Shown here piece by piece: positions 1 to 5,563 of a stretch of 5,952 nt of DNA. The stretch is from Comamonadaceae bacterium. Lineage in GTDB: Bacteria > Pseudomonadota > Gammaproteobacteria > Burkholderiales > Burkholderiaceae_C. Location: contig CANIDW010000106.1 of assembly GCA_947466165.1 (NCBI GenBank), forward strand, positions 1 to 5,952, written 5' to 3'. The position numbers and the translations under genes are program-made. How positions within the stretch are numbered: position 1 is the stretch's first letter; each line of letters begins with the position of its first letter. Below the pieces are notes generated by a model. That model did no database searches, had not been told where the DNA came from, and saw only the letters and a list, made by a program, of their open reading frames with translations.

Positions 1-24
1 ATGGATTTGAAGCTCAATGAGTAA
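1..24 (+). CDS. Possible 3' end of an unidentified rightward gene (partial)
   Basis: Frame 1 from the first base reads seven codons (MDLKLNE) and then TAA at 22-24. The other two forward frames also close early (TGA at 8-10 and at 18-20), so the frame cannot be proven. The idea that a gene ends here comes mainly from the terminator hairpin beginning about 23 bases after the TAA, the usual distance for a gene end. Too little is present to name a product. The initial ATG should not be read as a start codon, because the window may simply begin inside the gene. Confidence 0.25.
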   Translation: MDLKLNE

Positions 25-44
25 GAGAAGAGATTCCAGAAACC

Positions 45-76
45 AAAAAAGCCGCCTGGGTGCCAGGGCGGCTTTT
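45..76. terminator. Bidirectional intrinsic terminator
   Basis: GCCGCC (51-56) pairs with GGCGGC (67-72), extended inward by TGG/CCA (57-59 with 63-65, one bulged G) and outward by four A-T pairs (47-50 with 73-76). Leftward transcripts leave the stem into six U residues (50-45). Rightward transcripts leave it into four U residues (73-76). It can therefore end both bcp, whose stop is about 115 bases away, and any rightward gene ending near base 24. Confidence 0.8.
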
Positions 77-131
77 GAAAGAGAACAAGACACGGGTCAA
101 CACCATGAAATCATTATGCACGAGCACAATG

Positions 132-158
132 TCTGTGAAGTGACGCTTTCATCACAGA
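132..158. repeat. Inverted repeat downstream of bcp
   Basis: TCTGTGA at 132-138 is perfectly complementary to TCACAGA at 152-158, with 13 bases between the arms. An alternative inner pairing, TGAA/TTCA, is also possible. No U-run follows on either strand, so it is not a typical intrinsic terminator. It lies about 30 bases past the bcp stop and could be a 3'-end stabilising hairpin, a protein-binding site or chance. Confidence 0.4.
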
Positions 159-188
159 GGCCCATGACCCGCTAAAGCAGGGCAGACT

Positions 189-665
189 TTAAGCTGATTT
201 CTTGAGCACCTTGACTGCCTTGAGCACATCATCCACATGGCCGGGTACTTTCAGGCCGCGCCACTCTTCTTTGAGGGTGCCGTCTGCGCCGATCAAAAAG
301 GTGCTGCGCTCGATGCCTTTGACTTTTTTGCCATACATGATCTTGTTTTTGACCACGCCGAACATGTGGCACATTTTTTCCTCGGTATCAGCGATCAGCT
401 CGAAGGGCAGCTCAAGCTTGGACTTGAACTCGTCATGCGACTTCATGTTGTCGCGCGAAACACCGAAAACGGTTGCCCCTGCTTTGACAAAATCTTTGTA
501 TTTGTCGCGGAATTGCATGGCTTCTGTGGTGCAGCCGGGGGTGTTGTCTTTGGGGTAGAAATACAGAACGACCACTTTGCCCAGATGGGTCTGATTAGAA
601 ACTTTGAGCCCGCCTGTGGCAACTGCTTCAAATTCGGGGAGAGGTTTGTTAACGACGACTGCCAT
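189..665 (-). CDS. bcp: Thiol peroxidase of the Bcp/PrxQ family (peroxiredoxin)
   Basis: This 158-residue protein is the normal length for bacterioferritin comigratory protein, a cytoplasmic peroxiredoxin that reduces hydrogen peroxide and organic hydroperoxides using thioredoxin or other thiols. The peroxidatic motif is visible: P38, T42 and C45 in YPKDNTPGC, with the conserved active-site arginine R120 in GIERSTFLIG. The resolving cysteine that E. coli Bcp carries at position 50 is methionine here (CTTEAM). The only other cysteine is C99 (EEKMCHMFG), matching the third, non-essential cysteine of the E. coli protein. The enzyme may therefore work by a 1-Cys route. The ATG at 663-665 is preceded by AGGG about ten bases upstream, an acceptable ribosome site, and the fold begins at once. 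A leftward terminator lies just upstream and another downstream, suggesting a single-gene transcript. The family call is certain; the exact mechanism is not. Confidence 0.97.
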   Translation of the reverse strand: MAVVVNKPLPEFEAVATGGLKVSNQTHLGKVVVLYFYPKDNTPGCTTEAMQFRDKYKDFVKAGATVFGVSRDNMKSHDEFKSKLELPFELIADTEEKMCHMFGVVKNKIMYGKKVKGIERSTFLIGADGTLKEEWRGLKVPGHVDDVLKAVKVLKKSA

Positions 666-715
666 ACTGCTTAAACCCTGACAAAAGTTGTGTTTGGCCC
701 TTGGCCTTGAGCGGC

Positions 716-740
716 AAAAAAGCCCGAAAGCTCTTAGGGC
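716..740 (-). terminator. Leftward intrinsic terminator between the Mth938-like gene and bcp
   Basis: On the minus strand GCCC (740-737) pairs with GGGC (725-722) around an 11-base loop that can form two further A-T pairs. Six U residues follow (721-716). The stem is short, but the U-run and its position about 50 bases past the Mth938-like stop fit an intrinsic terminator. It would limit read-through from that gene into bcp. No clear -35/-10 pair for bcp was found between this hairpin and the bcp start. Confidence 0.55.
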
Positions 741-792
741 GCCTTATGCAACCCCTGATTTTACTCTGAATGTGGTTTTGATCCCAGTGGGC

Positions 793-1182
793 TCAGGCGG
801 GAGGCTCAATCAGGAGAGCGGCGATCACATGCCGGCCTTCCCCTGCAAGAATGTTGTAAGTGCGGCAAGCAGCCAGCGTGTCCATGGTTTCCAGGCCGAT
901 ACGCAAGCCCATCAAGCCACTCAAAAAAGCCGGGGGCACAAAGCGCAGCAGCGCGCCGCTGCCAAATATCACGAGTTCCGGGCGCAGGCTGGCAATTTCC
1001 TCAAAATGCCTGGCCGTCAGGTCTGCAAAGCGCTCGCATGGCCAGATTTGGCGTTCGCCGCGCGAGCCAATGAGCACGCTGCTATGGATTTTTTCAGCCA
1101 CACCTTGGCTGGCCAGCCCGACCCAGCCCGGGCCATAGCCAAGAATAGATTGGGCTTCAAGACGATCTGGTTGGAGTTTCAT
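793..1182 (-). CDS. Mth938-like domain protein (DUF498/PF04430)
   Basis: This 129-residue protein has the typical size and signature of the Mth938-like/DUF498 family, which is related to the mitochondrial complex I assembly factor NDUFAF3. Seen in the sequence: a central PELVIFGSG strand and turn (about residues 69-77) and the family's conserved C-terminal block, with ETMDTLAACRTYNIL followed by EGRHVIAALL. There is no signal peptide or membrane segment, so it should be cytoplasmic. Its biochemical role in bacteria is not established, and family membership does not prove a respiratory-complex function. The ATG at 1180-1182 has no good Shine-Dalgarno sequence, but the protein length fits the family. 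It lies upstream of bcp on the same strand, separated by 127 bases containing a terminator-like hairpin. A possible -10 (TAAAAT on the minus strand, 1296-1291) lies about 110 bases upstream without a convincing -35. Confidence 0.9.
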   Translation of the reverse strand: MKLQPDRLEAQSILGYGPGWVGLASQGVAEKIHSSVLIGSRGERQIWPCERFADLTARHFEEIASLRPELVIFGSGALLRFVPPAFLSGLMGLRIGLETMDTLAACRTYNILAGEGRHVIAALLIEPPA

Positions 1183-1238
1183 GCTGTGCGGATTAGGGCC
1201 TTTGAGACCATGGAGGCTGGATACTTTGAAAGAGGGTC

Positions 1239-1297
1239 ATGAGCGGTTTTCACTGGCTAGCGACCGGCTGGTCTTCGCCTTAGAAGAACCATTTTAT
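1239..1297 (+). promoter_or_regulatory. Possible leader ORF with competing hairpins (attenuator-like)
   Basis: A 14-codon ORF (MSGFHWLATGWSSP, stop TAG at 1281-1283) begins at ATG 1239, just after AGAGGG (spacing of only two bases, which is short). Its end overlaps a hairpin in which TGGTCTTC (1269-1276) pairs with GAAGAACCA (1283-1291, one bulged A), followed by TTTTAT. An upstream hairpin, GACC (1262-1265) with GGTC (1270-1273), shares bases with the first, so the two cannot form together. This is attenuator-like geometry, but the stems are weak, the peptide is not rich in alanine or threonine codons, and no promoter was identified. Confidence 0.2.
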
Positions 1298-1382
1298 GTG
1301 GTCAAATTAAGGTTTGCCTCTGAGCGCTCCCCTTGTTGCTGCCATGGATGCGGCCAAGCTGACTCAGATCACCCGTGGAGTG

Positions 1383-1387
1383 AAGGA
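1383..1387 (+). promoter_or_regulatory. Ribosome-binding site that fixes the alaA start
   Basis: AAGGA at 1383-1387 sits seven bases before ATG 1395, with a further GGAG at 1376-1379. The in-frame upstream alternatives (TTG 1314, ATG 1344) have no comparable site, so 1395 is chosen as the start. Confidence 0.75.
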
Positions 1388-1394
1388 TTTAAAC

Positions 1395-2666
1395 ATGCCA
1401 ACAACACCCAAACCCATCACCAAATCGGCCAAGCTGGCCAATGTTTGCTATGACATCCGGGGTCCTGTCATGGAAGCGGCGCGGCAGATGGAAGAGGATG
1501 GGCACAAGATCATCAAGCTCAATATCGGCAATCTGGCGGTGTTCGGCTTTGACGCCCCTGAGGAAATCCAGCAGGACATGATCCGTAACCTGCCCAACTC
1601 GGCGGCTTACTCAGACTCCAAAGGCATTTTCGCCGCCCGCAAAGCCGTGATGCACGAAACGCAGAAGCAGGGTGTTAAGGGCGTGACCTTGGACGATATT
1701 TACTTGGGCAACGGCGCCAGCGAATTGATCGTCATGGCCACCAATGCGCTGCTCAACGACGGCGATGAGTTGCTACTACCAGCCCCGGACTATCCGCTGT
1801 GGACTGCGGCGGTCAGTCTTTCCGGCGGCACCCCGGTGCATTATTTGTGCGACGAGGCCAATGGCTGGATGCCTGATCTGGCCGATATCAAACGCAAGAT
1901 CACAGCCAATACCAAAGGCATTGTGGTGATCAACCCGAACAACCCCACAGGTGCTCTTTACTCAGATGCATTGCTGGGCGAGATCATCAAGTTGGCACGC
2001 CAGCACAACCTGGTGATCTTTGCCGATGAAGTCTATGACAAGGTGCTGTATGACGGTGTCAAACACACGGCCATCGCCAGCTTGTCTGAGGATATTTTGA
2101 CTTTGACCTTCAACTCCTTGTCAAAGAGTTACCGCTCCTGCGGCTACCGGGCTGGCTGGATGGCGGTCTCGGGTGACAAAAAACGGGCCCGCGACTACAT
2201 CGAAGGCCTGAACATGCTCTCCAGCATGCGTTTGTGTGCCAACGTCCCCGGTCAGTGGGCTATACAGACCGCGCTGGGCGGCTACCAGAGCATCAACGAC
2301 CTGGTGGGCCCGGGCGGTAGATTGCGTCGTCAGCGCGATCTGGCGCATGAACTGATCACCGCCATTCCCGGTGTGACTTGCGTCAAGCCCAGCGCGGCCT
2401 TGTACATGTTCCCCAGACTCGACCCGAAGATGTACCCGATTGCCAATGACCAGCAATTTATTCAGGAAATGTTGCAAGAAACCAAGGTCCTGCTGGTTCA
2501 GGGCACAGGCTTTAACTGGCCGTCCACAGACCATTTCCGGATTGTTTTCCTTCCGCATGAAGATGATCTGCGTGAGGCTATCCACCGGGTCGCCAAGTTT
2601 CTGGAGAGCTACCGCCAGCGCAACGCCTTAACGCCCAGTTTGACGGCGGTCAAAGCGGCTGCCTGA
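1395..2666 (+). CDS. alaA: Alanine-forming aminotransferase AlaA (PLP fold type I)
   Basis: This 423-residue class I/II aminotransferase closely follows E. coli AlaA (YfbQ) as remembered, including the KSAKL-NVCYDIRGPV start, the KLNIGN-FGFDAPEEI segment, PAPDYPLWTAAVSLS, and SMRLCANVP. AlaA moves the amino group of glutamate to pyruvate, making alanine in the cytoplasm. PLP-site residues are visible: Y133 in PDYPLW, N183 in NPNNPTG, D211 and Y214 in FADEVYD, the Schiff-base lysine K244 in SLSKSYR, and carboxylate-binding R382 in DHFRIV. The start at ATG 1395 has a good ribosome site; an upstream TTG at 1314 would add 27 residues unlike the family N-terminus. About 15 residues at the C-terminus (after ESYRQRN, ending TAVKAAA) extend past the E. 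coli protein. The next gene, hom, begins 93 bases later with no terminator between, suggesting co-transcription. Confidence 0.93.
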   Translation: MPTTPKPITKSAKLANVCYDIRGPVMEAARQMEEDGHKIIKLNIGNLAVFGFDAPEEIQQDMIRNLPNSAAYSDSKGIFAARKAVMHETQKQGVKGVTLDDIYLGNGASELIVMATNALLNDGDELLLPAPDYPLWTAAVSLSGGTPVHYLCDEANGWMPDLADIKRKITANTKGIVVINPNNPTGALYSDALLGEIIKLARQHNLVIFADEVYDKVLYDGVKHTAIASLSEDILTLTFNSLSKSYRSCGYRAGWMAVSGDKKRARDYIEGLNMLSSMRLCANVPGQWAIQTALGGYQSINDLVGPGGRLRRQRDLAHELITAIPGVTCVKPSAALYMFPRLDPKMYPIANDQQFIQEMLQETKVLLVQGTGFNWPSTDHFRIVFLPHEDDLREAIHRVAKFLESYRQRNALTPSLTAVKAAA

Positions 2667-2759
2667 GCGCTCCGGTTTCGGCTGCTGCTTAAAAAGTTTG
2701 TGCCTCGTGCATGGCTTTTGTGGCCCGGACTTTTGAATTTTCTCTGATTGAATCGAATC
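2667..2759 (+). other. alaA-hom spacer
   Basis: This 93-base gap has no recognisable terminator and no convincing sigma-70 promoter. A tandem GAATC GAATC (2750-2759) directly precedes the hom ATG, in place of a Shine-Dalgarno sequence. The absence of a terminator supports read-through from alaA into hom. Confidence 0.5.
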
Positions 2760-4097
2760 ATGAAATTGAGTAATTTGCCACCTCTTCAAGTGGGCCTGTT
2801 GGGCATCGGCGTTGTCGGCAGCGGTGTGTTCAATGTGCTGACCCGCAATCAGGAAGAAATCCTGCGCCGTGCCGGTCGCGGCATTGAAATCACCATGGTC
2901 GCCGACCTGGACACGGCACGCGCACAAGCGGCTGTGGGACCTTCCGTCAAAGTAGTGAACGACGCTCGCGCCATCATTGCCAACCCCGATATTGATATCG
3001 TCATCGAATTGATTGGCGGCTACGGCATTGCGCGCCAATTGGTGATGGAGGCCATTGAGGCCGGCAAGCATGTGGTCACCGCGAACAAAGCCTTGCTTGC
3101 TGTGCATGGCACCGAGATTTTTGCGGCCGCACACCGCAAAGGCGTCATGGTGGCTTTTGAAGCGGCTGTGGCCGGTGGCATTCCCATCATCAAGGCCCTT
3201 CGTGAGGGTCTGACCGCCAACCGCATCGAATGGATCGCCGGCATCATCAACGGCACCACCAATTTCATCCTGAGCGAAATGCGCGACAAAGGCCTTGGCT
3301 TTGACGTGGTCCTCAAGGAAGCGCAACGCCTCGGTTACGCTGAGGCAGACCCGACCTTTGACATCGAAGGCGTGGATGCCGCGCACAAAGCCACCATCAT
3401 GTCGGCCATTGCCTTTGGCATTCCGGTGCAGTTTGACAAGGCCCACGTGGAAGGTATCACCAAGCTCGACGCGCTGGACATCAAATACGCTGAACAGCTG
3501 GGCTACCGTATCAAGCTGCTGGGCATCACCAAACGCGTGGCCAGTGGTGTTGAGCTGCGCGTGCATCCCAGCTTGATTCCCGCCAAGCGCCTGATTGCCA
3601 ATGTCGAAGGCGCCATGAATGCCGTCATGGTGCAAGGCGATGCCGTCGGCACCACGCTTTATTACGGCAAAGGTGCCGGCAGCGAGCCAACGGCCAGCGC
3701 GGTGATTGCCGACCTGGTTGACATCACGCGTCTGCACACCGCCGATGCGGCCCAACGCGTGCCGCATCTGGCTTTTCAGCCCGACGCCATGAGCGATGCG
3801 CGCGTGCTGCCCATGAGCGAGGTGGTCACCAGTTATTACCTGCGTTTGAAAGTGGCCGACGAAGCCGGTGTACTGGCCCGTGTCACAGGCCTGCTGGCCG
3901 ATGCGGGTATCAGCATTGACGCAGTGTTGCAGCGCGAAGCCGATGAGGTTGGTGGCGAAGGTTCGACCCAGACCGATCTGATCATCCTGACACACGACTG
4001 CGTTGAAGACTCCATGAACAAGGCCATGGCCAAAATGCAAGCGCTGCCCAGCGTGCTGGCGCCCATTACCCGCATTCGCAAAGAGGAACTGGCCTGA
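2760..4097 (+). CDS. hom: Homoserine dehydrogenase, monofunctional with C-terminal ACT domain
   Basis: This 445-residue enzyme reduces aspartate 4-semialdehyde to homoserine with NAD(P)H, at the branch leading to threonine and methionine. Domains in order: a Rossmann nucleotide-binding domain starting at residue 10 with GIGVVG (15-20); the conserved TANK with K110; the catalytic/substrate domain with GIINGTTNFI (161-170) and EADPTFDIEGVDAAHK, ending in the catalytic lysine K210; and an ACT domain from about 356 to 435 (YYLRLKVADEAGVLARVTGLL). ACT domains in this family usually bind threonine for feedback inhibition. There is no aspartokinase domain, so it is the monofunctional type, unlike E. 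coli ThrA or MetL. ATG 2760 is chosen because the Rossmann strand follows within ten residues. The upstream in-frame TTG at 2748 adds only four residues. Neither has a clear ribosome site. The stop codon overlaps the thrC start by one base. Confidence 0.97.
   Translation: MKLSNLPPLQVGLLGIGVVGSGVFNVLTRNQEEILRRAGRGIEITMVADLDTARAQAAVGPSVKVVNDARAIIANPDIDIVIELIGGYGIARQLVMEAIEAGKHVVTANKALLAVHGTEIFAAAHRKGVMVAFEAAVAGGIPIIKALREGLTANRIEWIAGIINGTTNFILSEMRDKGLGFDVVLKEAQRLGYAEADPTFDIEGVDAAHKATIMSAIAFGIPVQFDKAHVEGITKLDALDIKYAEQLGYRIKLLGITKRVASGVELRVHPSLIPAKRLIANVEGAMNAVMVQGDAVGTTLYYGKGAGSEPTASAVIADLVDITRLHTADAAQRVPHLAFQPDAMSDARVLPMSEVVTSYYLRLKVADEAGVLARVTGLLADAGISIDAVLQREADEVGGEGSTQTDLIILTHDCVEDSMNKAMAKMQALPSVLAPITRIRKEELA
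4084..4088 (+). promoter_or_regulatory. thrC ribosome-binding site inside the end of hom
   Basis: GAGGA at 4084-4088 lies eight bases before the thrC ATG (4097) and within the last hom codons. With the TGATG stop-start overlap at 4095-4099, this supports ATG 4097 as the thrC start and translational coupling of the two genes. Confidence 0.8.
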
Positions 4098-5527
4098 TGC
4101 GCTATGTGTCGACACGCGGTGACAAAAGCCCGCAGCAGTTTTGCGATATTTTGCTCGAAGGCTTGGCCCCCGATGGCGGCCTCTACCTGCCAGAGCACTA
4201 TCCGGCCGTTGATGCCAAAACGCTGAGCGCCTGGCGCAAGATTTACCTGGAGCAGGGCTATGCAGACCTGGCTTTTGAAATCTTGTTTCTTTACATCGAC
4301 GATATTCCGGCTGCAGATCTGCGGGCTTTGTGTCGCAAAACCTACACGGCCGCCGTTTTCAACTCGCCTGAGATCGTGCCCTTGAAAAAACTCGATGAAG
4401 GCTTTTACCTCGAGGCTCTTTCCAACGGCCCGACCCTGGCTTTCAAAGACATGGCGATGCAGTTGCTGGGCAACCTGTTCGAATACCAACTGGCTCGCCG
4501 AAACGAAGTGCTCAACATCCTGGGCGCCACCAGCGGCGACACCGGAAGCGCGGCTGAGTACGCCATGCGCGGCAAAAAAGGCGTGCGTGTTTTCATGACT
4601 TCGCCGAACGGCCGCATGAGCCCTTTTCAACAGGCGCAGATGTTCAGCCTGATGGACGAAAACATTCACAACATCGCCGTTGAAGGCGTTTTTGACGATT
4701 GTCAGGACATCGTCAAAGCAGTTTCTAACGACCTTGATTTCAAGCGCCGCTACAAGATCGGCACCGTCAACTCCATCAATTGGGCACGTTTGCTGGCCCA
4801 GGTGGTTTACTACTTTGCCGGTTACTTTCAAACCCCGGCATCCGCCGACGGCGGTCAGGTCAGTTTCACTGTGCCCTCGGGTAATTTCGGCAATGTTTGT
4901 GCCGGTCATGTGGCTCGCATGATGGGGCTGCCGATCGCTCAGTTGGTGGTGGCCACCAATGAAAACGATGTGCTCGATGAATTTTTTCGCACTGGCGTTT
5001 ACCGTGTGCGCAACTCGCTTGACACGCTCGAAACCTCCAGTCCGTCAATGGATATCTCTAAGGCCTCTAACTTCGAGCGTTTTGTGTTTGACCTGGTCGG
5101 ACGCGACGCTGCACTGACCTCAGATCTGTTCGGGCGGCAACTCAGCACGCAGGGCTATTTTGATTTGAGTGCGCATCCCGCTTTTGTAGAAGCTGCCACC
5201 CGCTACGGTTTTGCCAGCGGCAAAAGTACGCACGCCAACCGCCTTCAAACCATCCGCGACACTTCTGACCGCTTTGACGTGGTCATTGACACGCACACAG
5301 CCGACGGCGTCAAAGTGGCCCGTGAGCACCTGCTGGCGGGGGTTCCTATGCTGGTGCTTGAGACGGCTTTGCCGATCAAGTTTGCTGCAACCATCGAGCA
5401 GGCTTTGGGCCGTCCCCCCGAAAGACCGCCCGGCTTTGACGGCATTGAGGACTTGCCCAAGCGCGTCAAGCTCATGCCCGCCGATGTGGACCAGATCAAA
5501 GCCTATGTGGTGGCGCATGCCGGTTGA
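4097..5527 (+). CDS. thrC: Threonine synthase
   Basis: This 476-residue fold-type II PLP enzyme converts O-phospho-L-homoserine to threonine and phosphate, the last step of threonine synthesis, in the cytoplasm. Seen in order: the threonine synthase N-terminal domain (MRYVSTRGDKSP, then LAPDGGLYLPE at 23-33); the PLP lysine K117 in PTLAFKDMA; GATSGDTGSAA (143-153), the active-site loop; the phosphate-binding SGNFGN (261-266); and THTADGVKVA (399-408). The length matches the longer threonine synthase type common in proteobacteria and yeast rather than the shorter plant or Bacillus-like forms. The start is fixed by the strong ribosome site and by the one-base overlap with the hom stop. That geometry makes hom-thrC a translationally coupled pair. 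The intermediate enzyme, homoserine kinase, is absent from this cluster. No truncation or missing key residue is seen. Confidence 0.97.
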   Translation: MRYVSTRGDKSPQQFCDILLEGLAPDGGLYLPEHYPAVDAKTLSAWRKIYLEQGYADLAFEILFLYIDDIPAADLRALCRKTYTAAVFNSPEIVPLKKLDEGFYLEALSNGPTLAFKDMAMQLLGNLFEYQLARRNEVLNILGATSGDTGSAAEYAMRGKKGVRVFMTSPNGRMSPFQQAQMFSLMDENIHNIAVEGVFDDCQDIVKAVSNDLDFKRRYKIGTVNSINWARLLAQVVYYFAGYFQTPASADGGQVSFTVPSGNFGNVCAGHVARMMGLPIAQLVVATNENDVLDEFFRTGVYRVRNSLDTLETSSPSMDISKASNFERFVFDLVGRDAALTSDLFGRQLSTQGYFDLSAHPAFVEAATRYGFASGKSTHANRLQTIRDTSDRFDVVIDTHTADGVKVAREHLLAGVPMLVLETALPIKFAATIEQALGRPPERPPGFDGIEDLPKRVKLMPADVDQIKAYVVAHAG

Positions 5528-5563
5528 CCGCATTGGCCTTGCCGGCTTCGTGAAAGATTGCAC

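Larger units (their letters stand above)
1183..1394. other. Divergent intergenic region (Mth938-like gene / alaA)
   Basis: These 212 bases must carry the promoter for the leftward Mth938-like gene and probably the one for the rightward alaA cluster. I could not identify a strong sigma-70 promoter on either strand. The best fragments are TAAAAT on the minus strand (1296-1291) and TCAAAT on the plus strand (1302-1307), both with poor -35 partners. Also present are a possible 14-codon ORF, two competing hairpins and the alaA ribosome-binding site, listed separately. The alaA frame stays open upstream to a TTG at 1314 and includes an ATG at 1344, but neither has a ribosome site. Confidence 0.6.

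Noticed and set aside
237..674. A 145-codon plus-strand open frame opposite bcp
   Set aside because: Bcp motifs on the minus strand are unambiguous. The opposite reading matches no family I recognise.
1202..1227. TTGAGA followed by TACTTT/TTTGAA as a promoter for alaA
   Set aside because: The spacing and -10 matches are poor (14 bases to TACTTT, or 17 to TTTGAA with three of six matches), so no promoter is called.
688..1242. A 184-codon plus-strand open frame opposite the Mth938-like gene
   Set aside because: The minus-strand reading carries the conserved DUF498 signature. The plus-strand reading has no domain features and crosses the terminator and the intergenic region.
1314..1394. An N-terminal extension of AlaA from TTG 1314 (27 residues) or ATG 1344 (17 residues)
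   Set aside because: Neither start has a ribosome-binding site. The added residues do not resemble the AlaA N-terminus, while ATG 1395 has AAGGA at ideal spacing.
2628..4115. A 495-codon open frame on the minus strand opposite all of hom
   Set aside because: It is exactly antisense to a clearly recognised enzyme. Its translation is rich in His, Gly, Asp and Asn with no recognisable domain, as expected from reading a GC-biased gene backwards.
3836..4909. A 357-codon open frame on the minus strand across the hom-thrC junction
   Set aside because: It overlaps two well-supported genes in antisense, has no recognisable motif and no independent ribosome site. It is a composition shadow.
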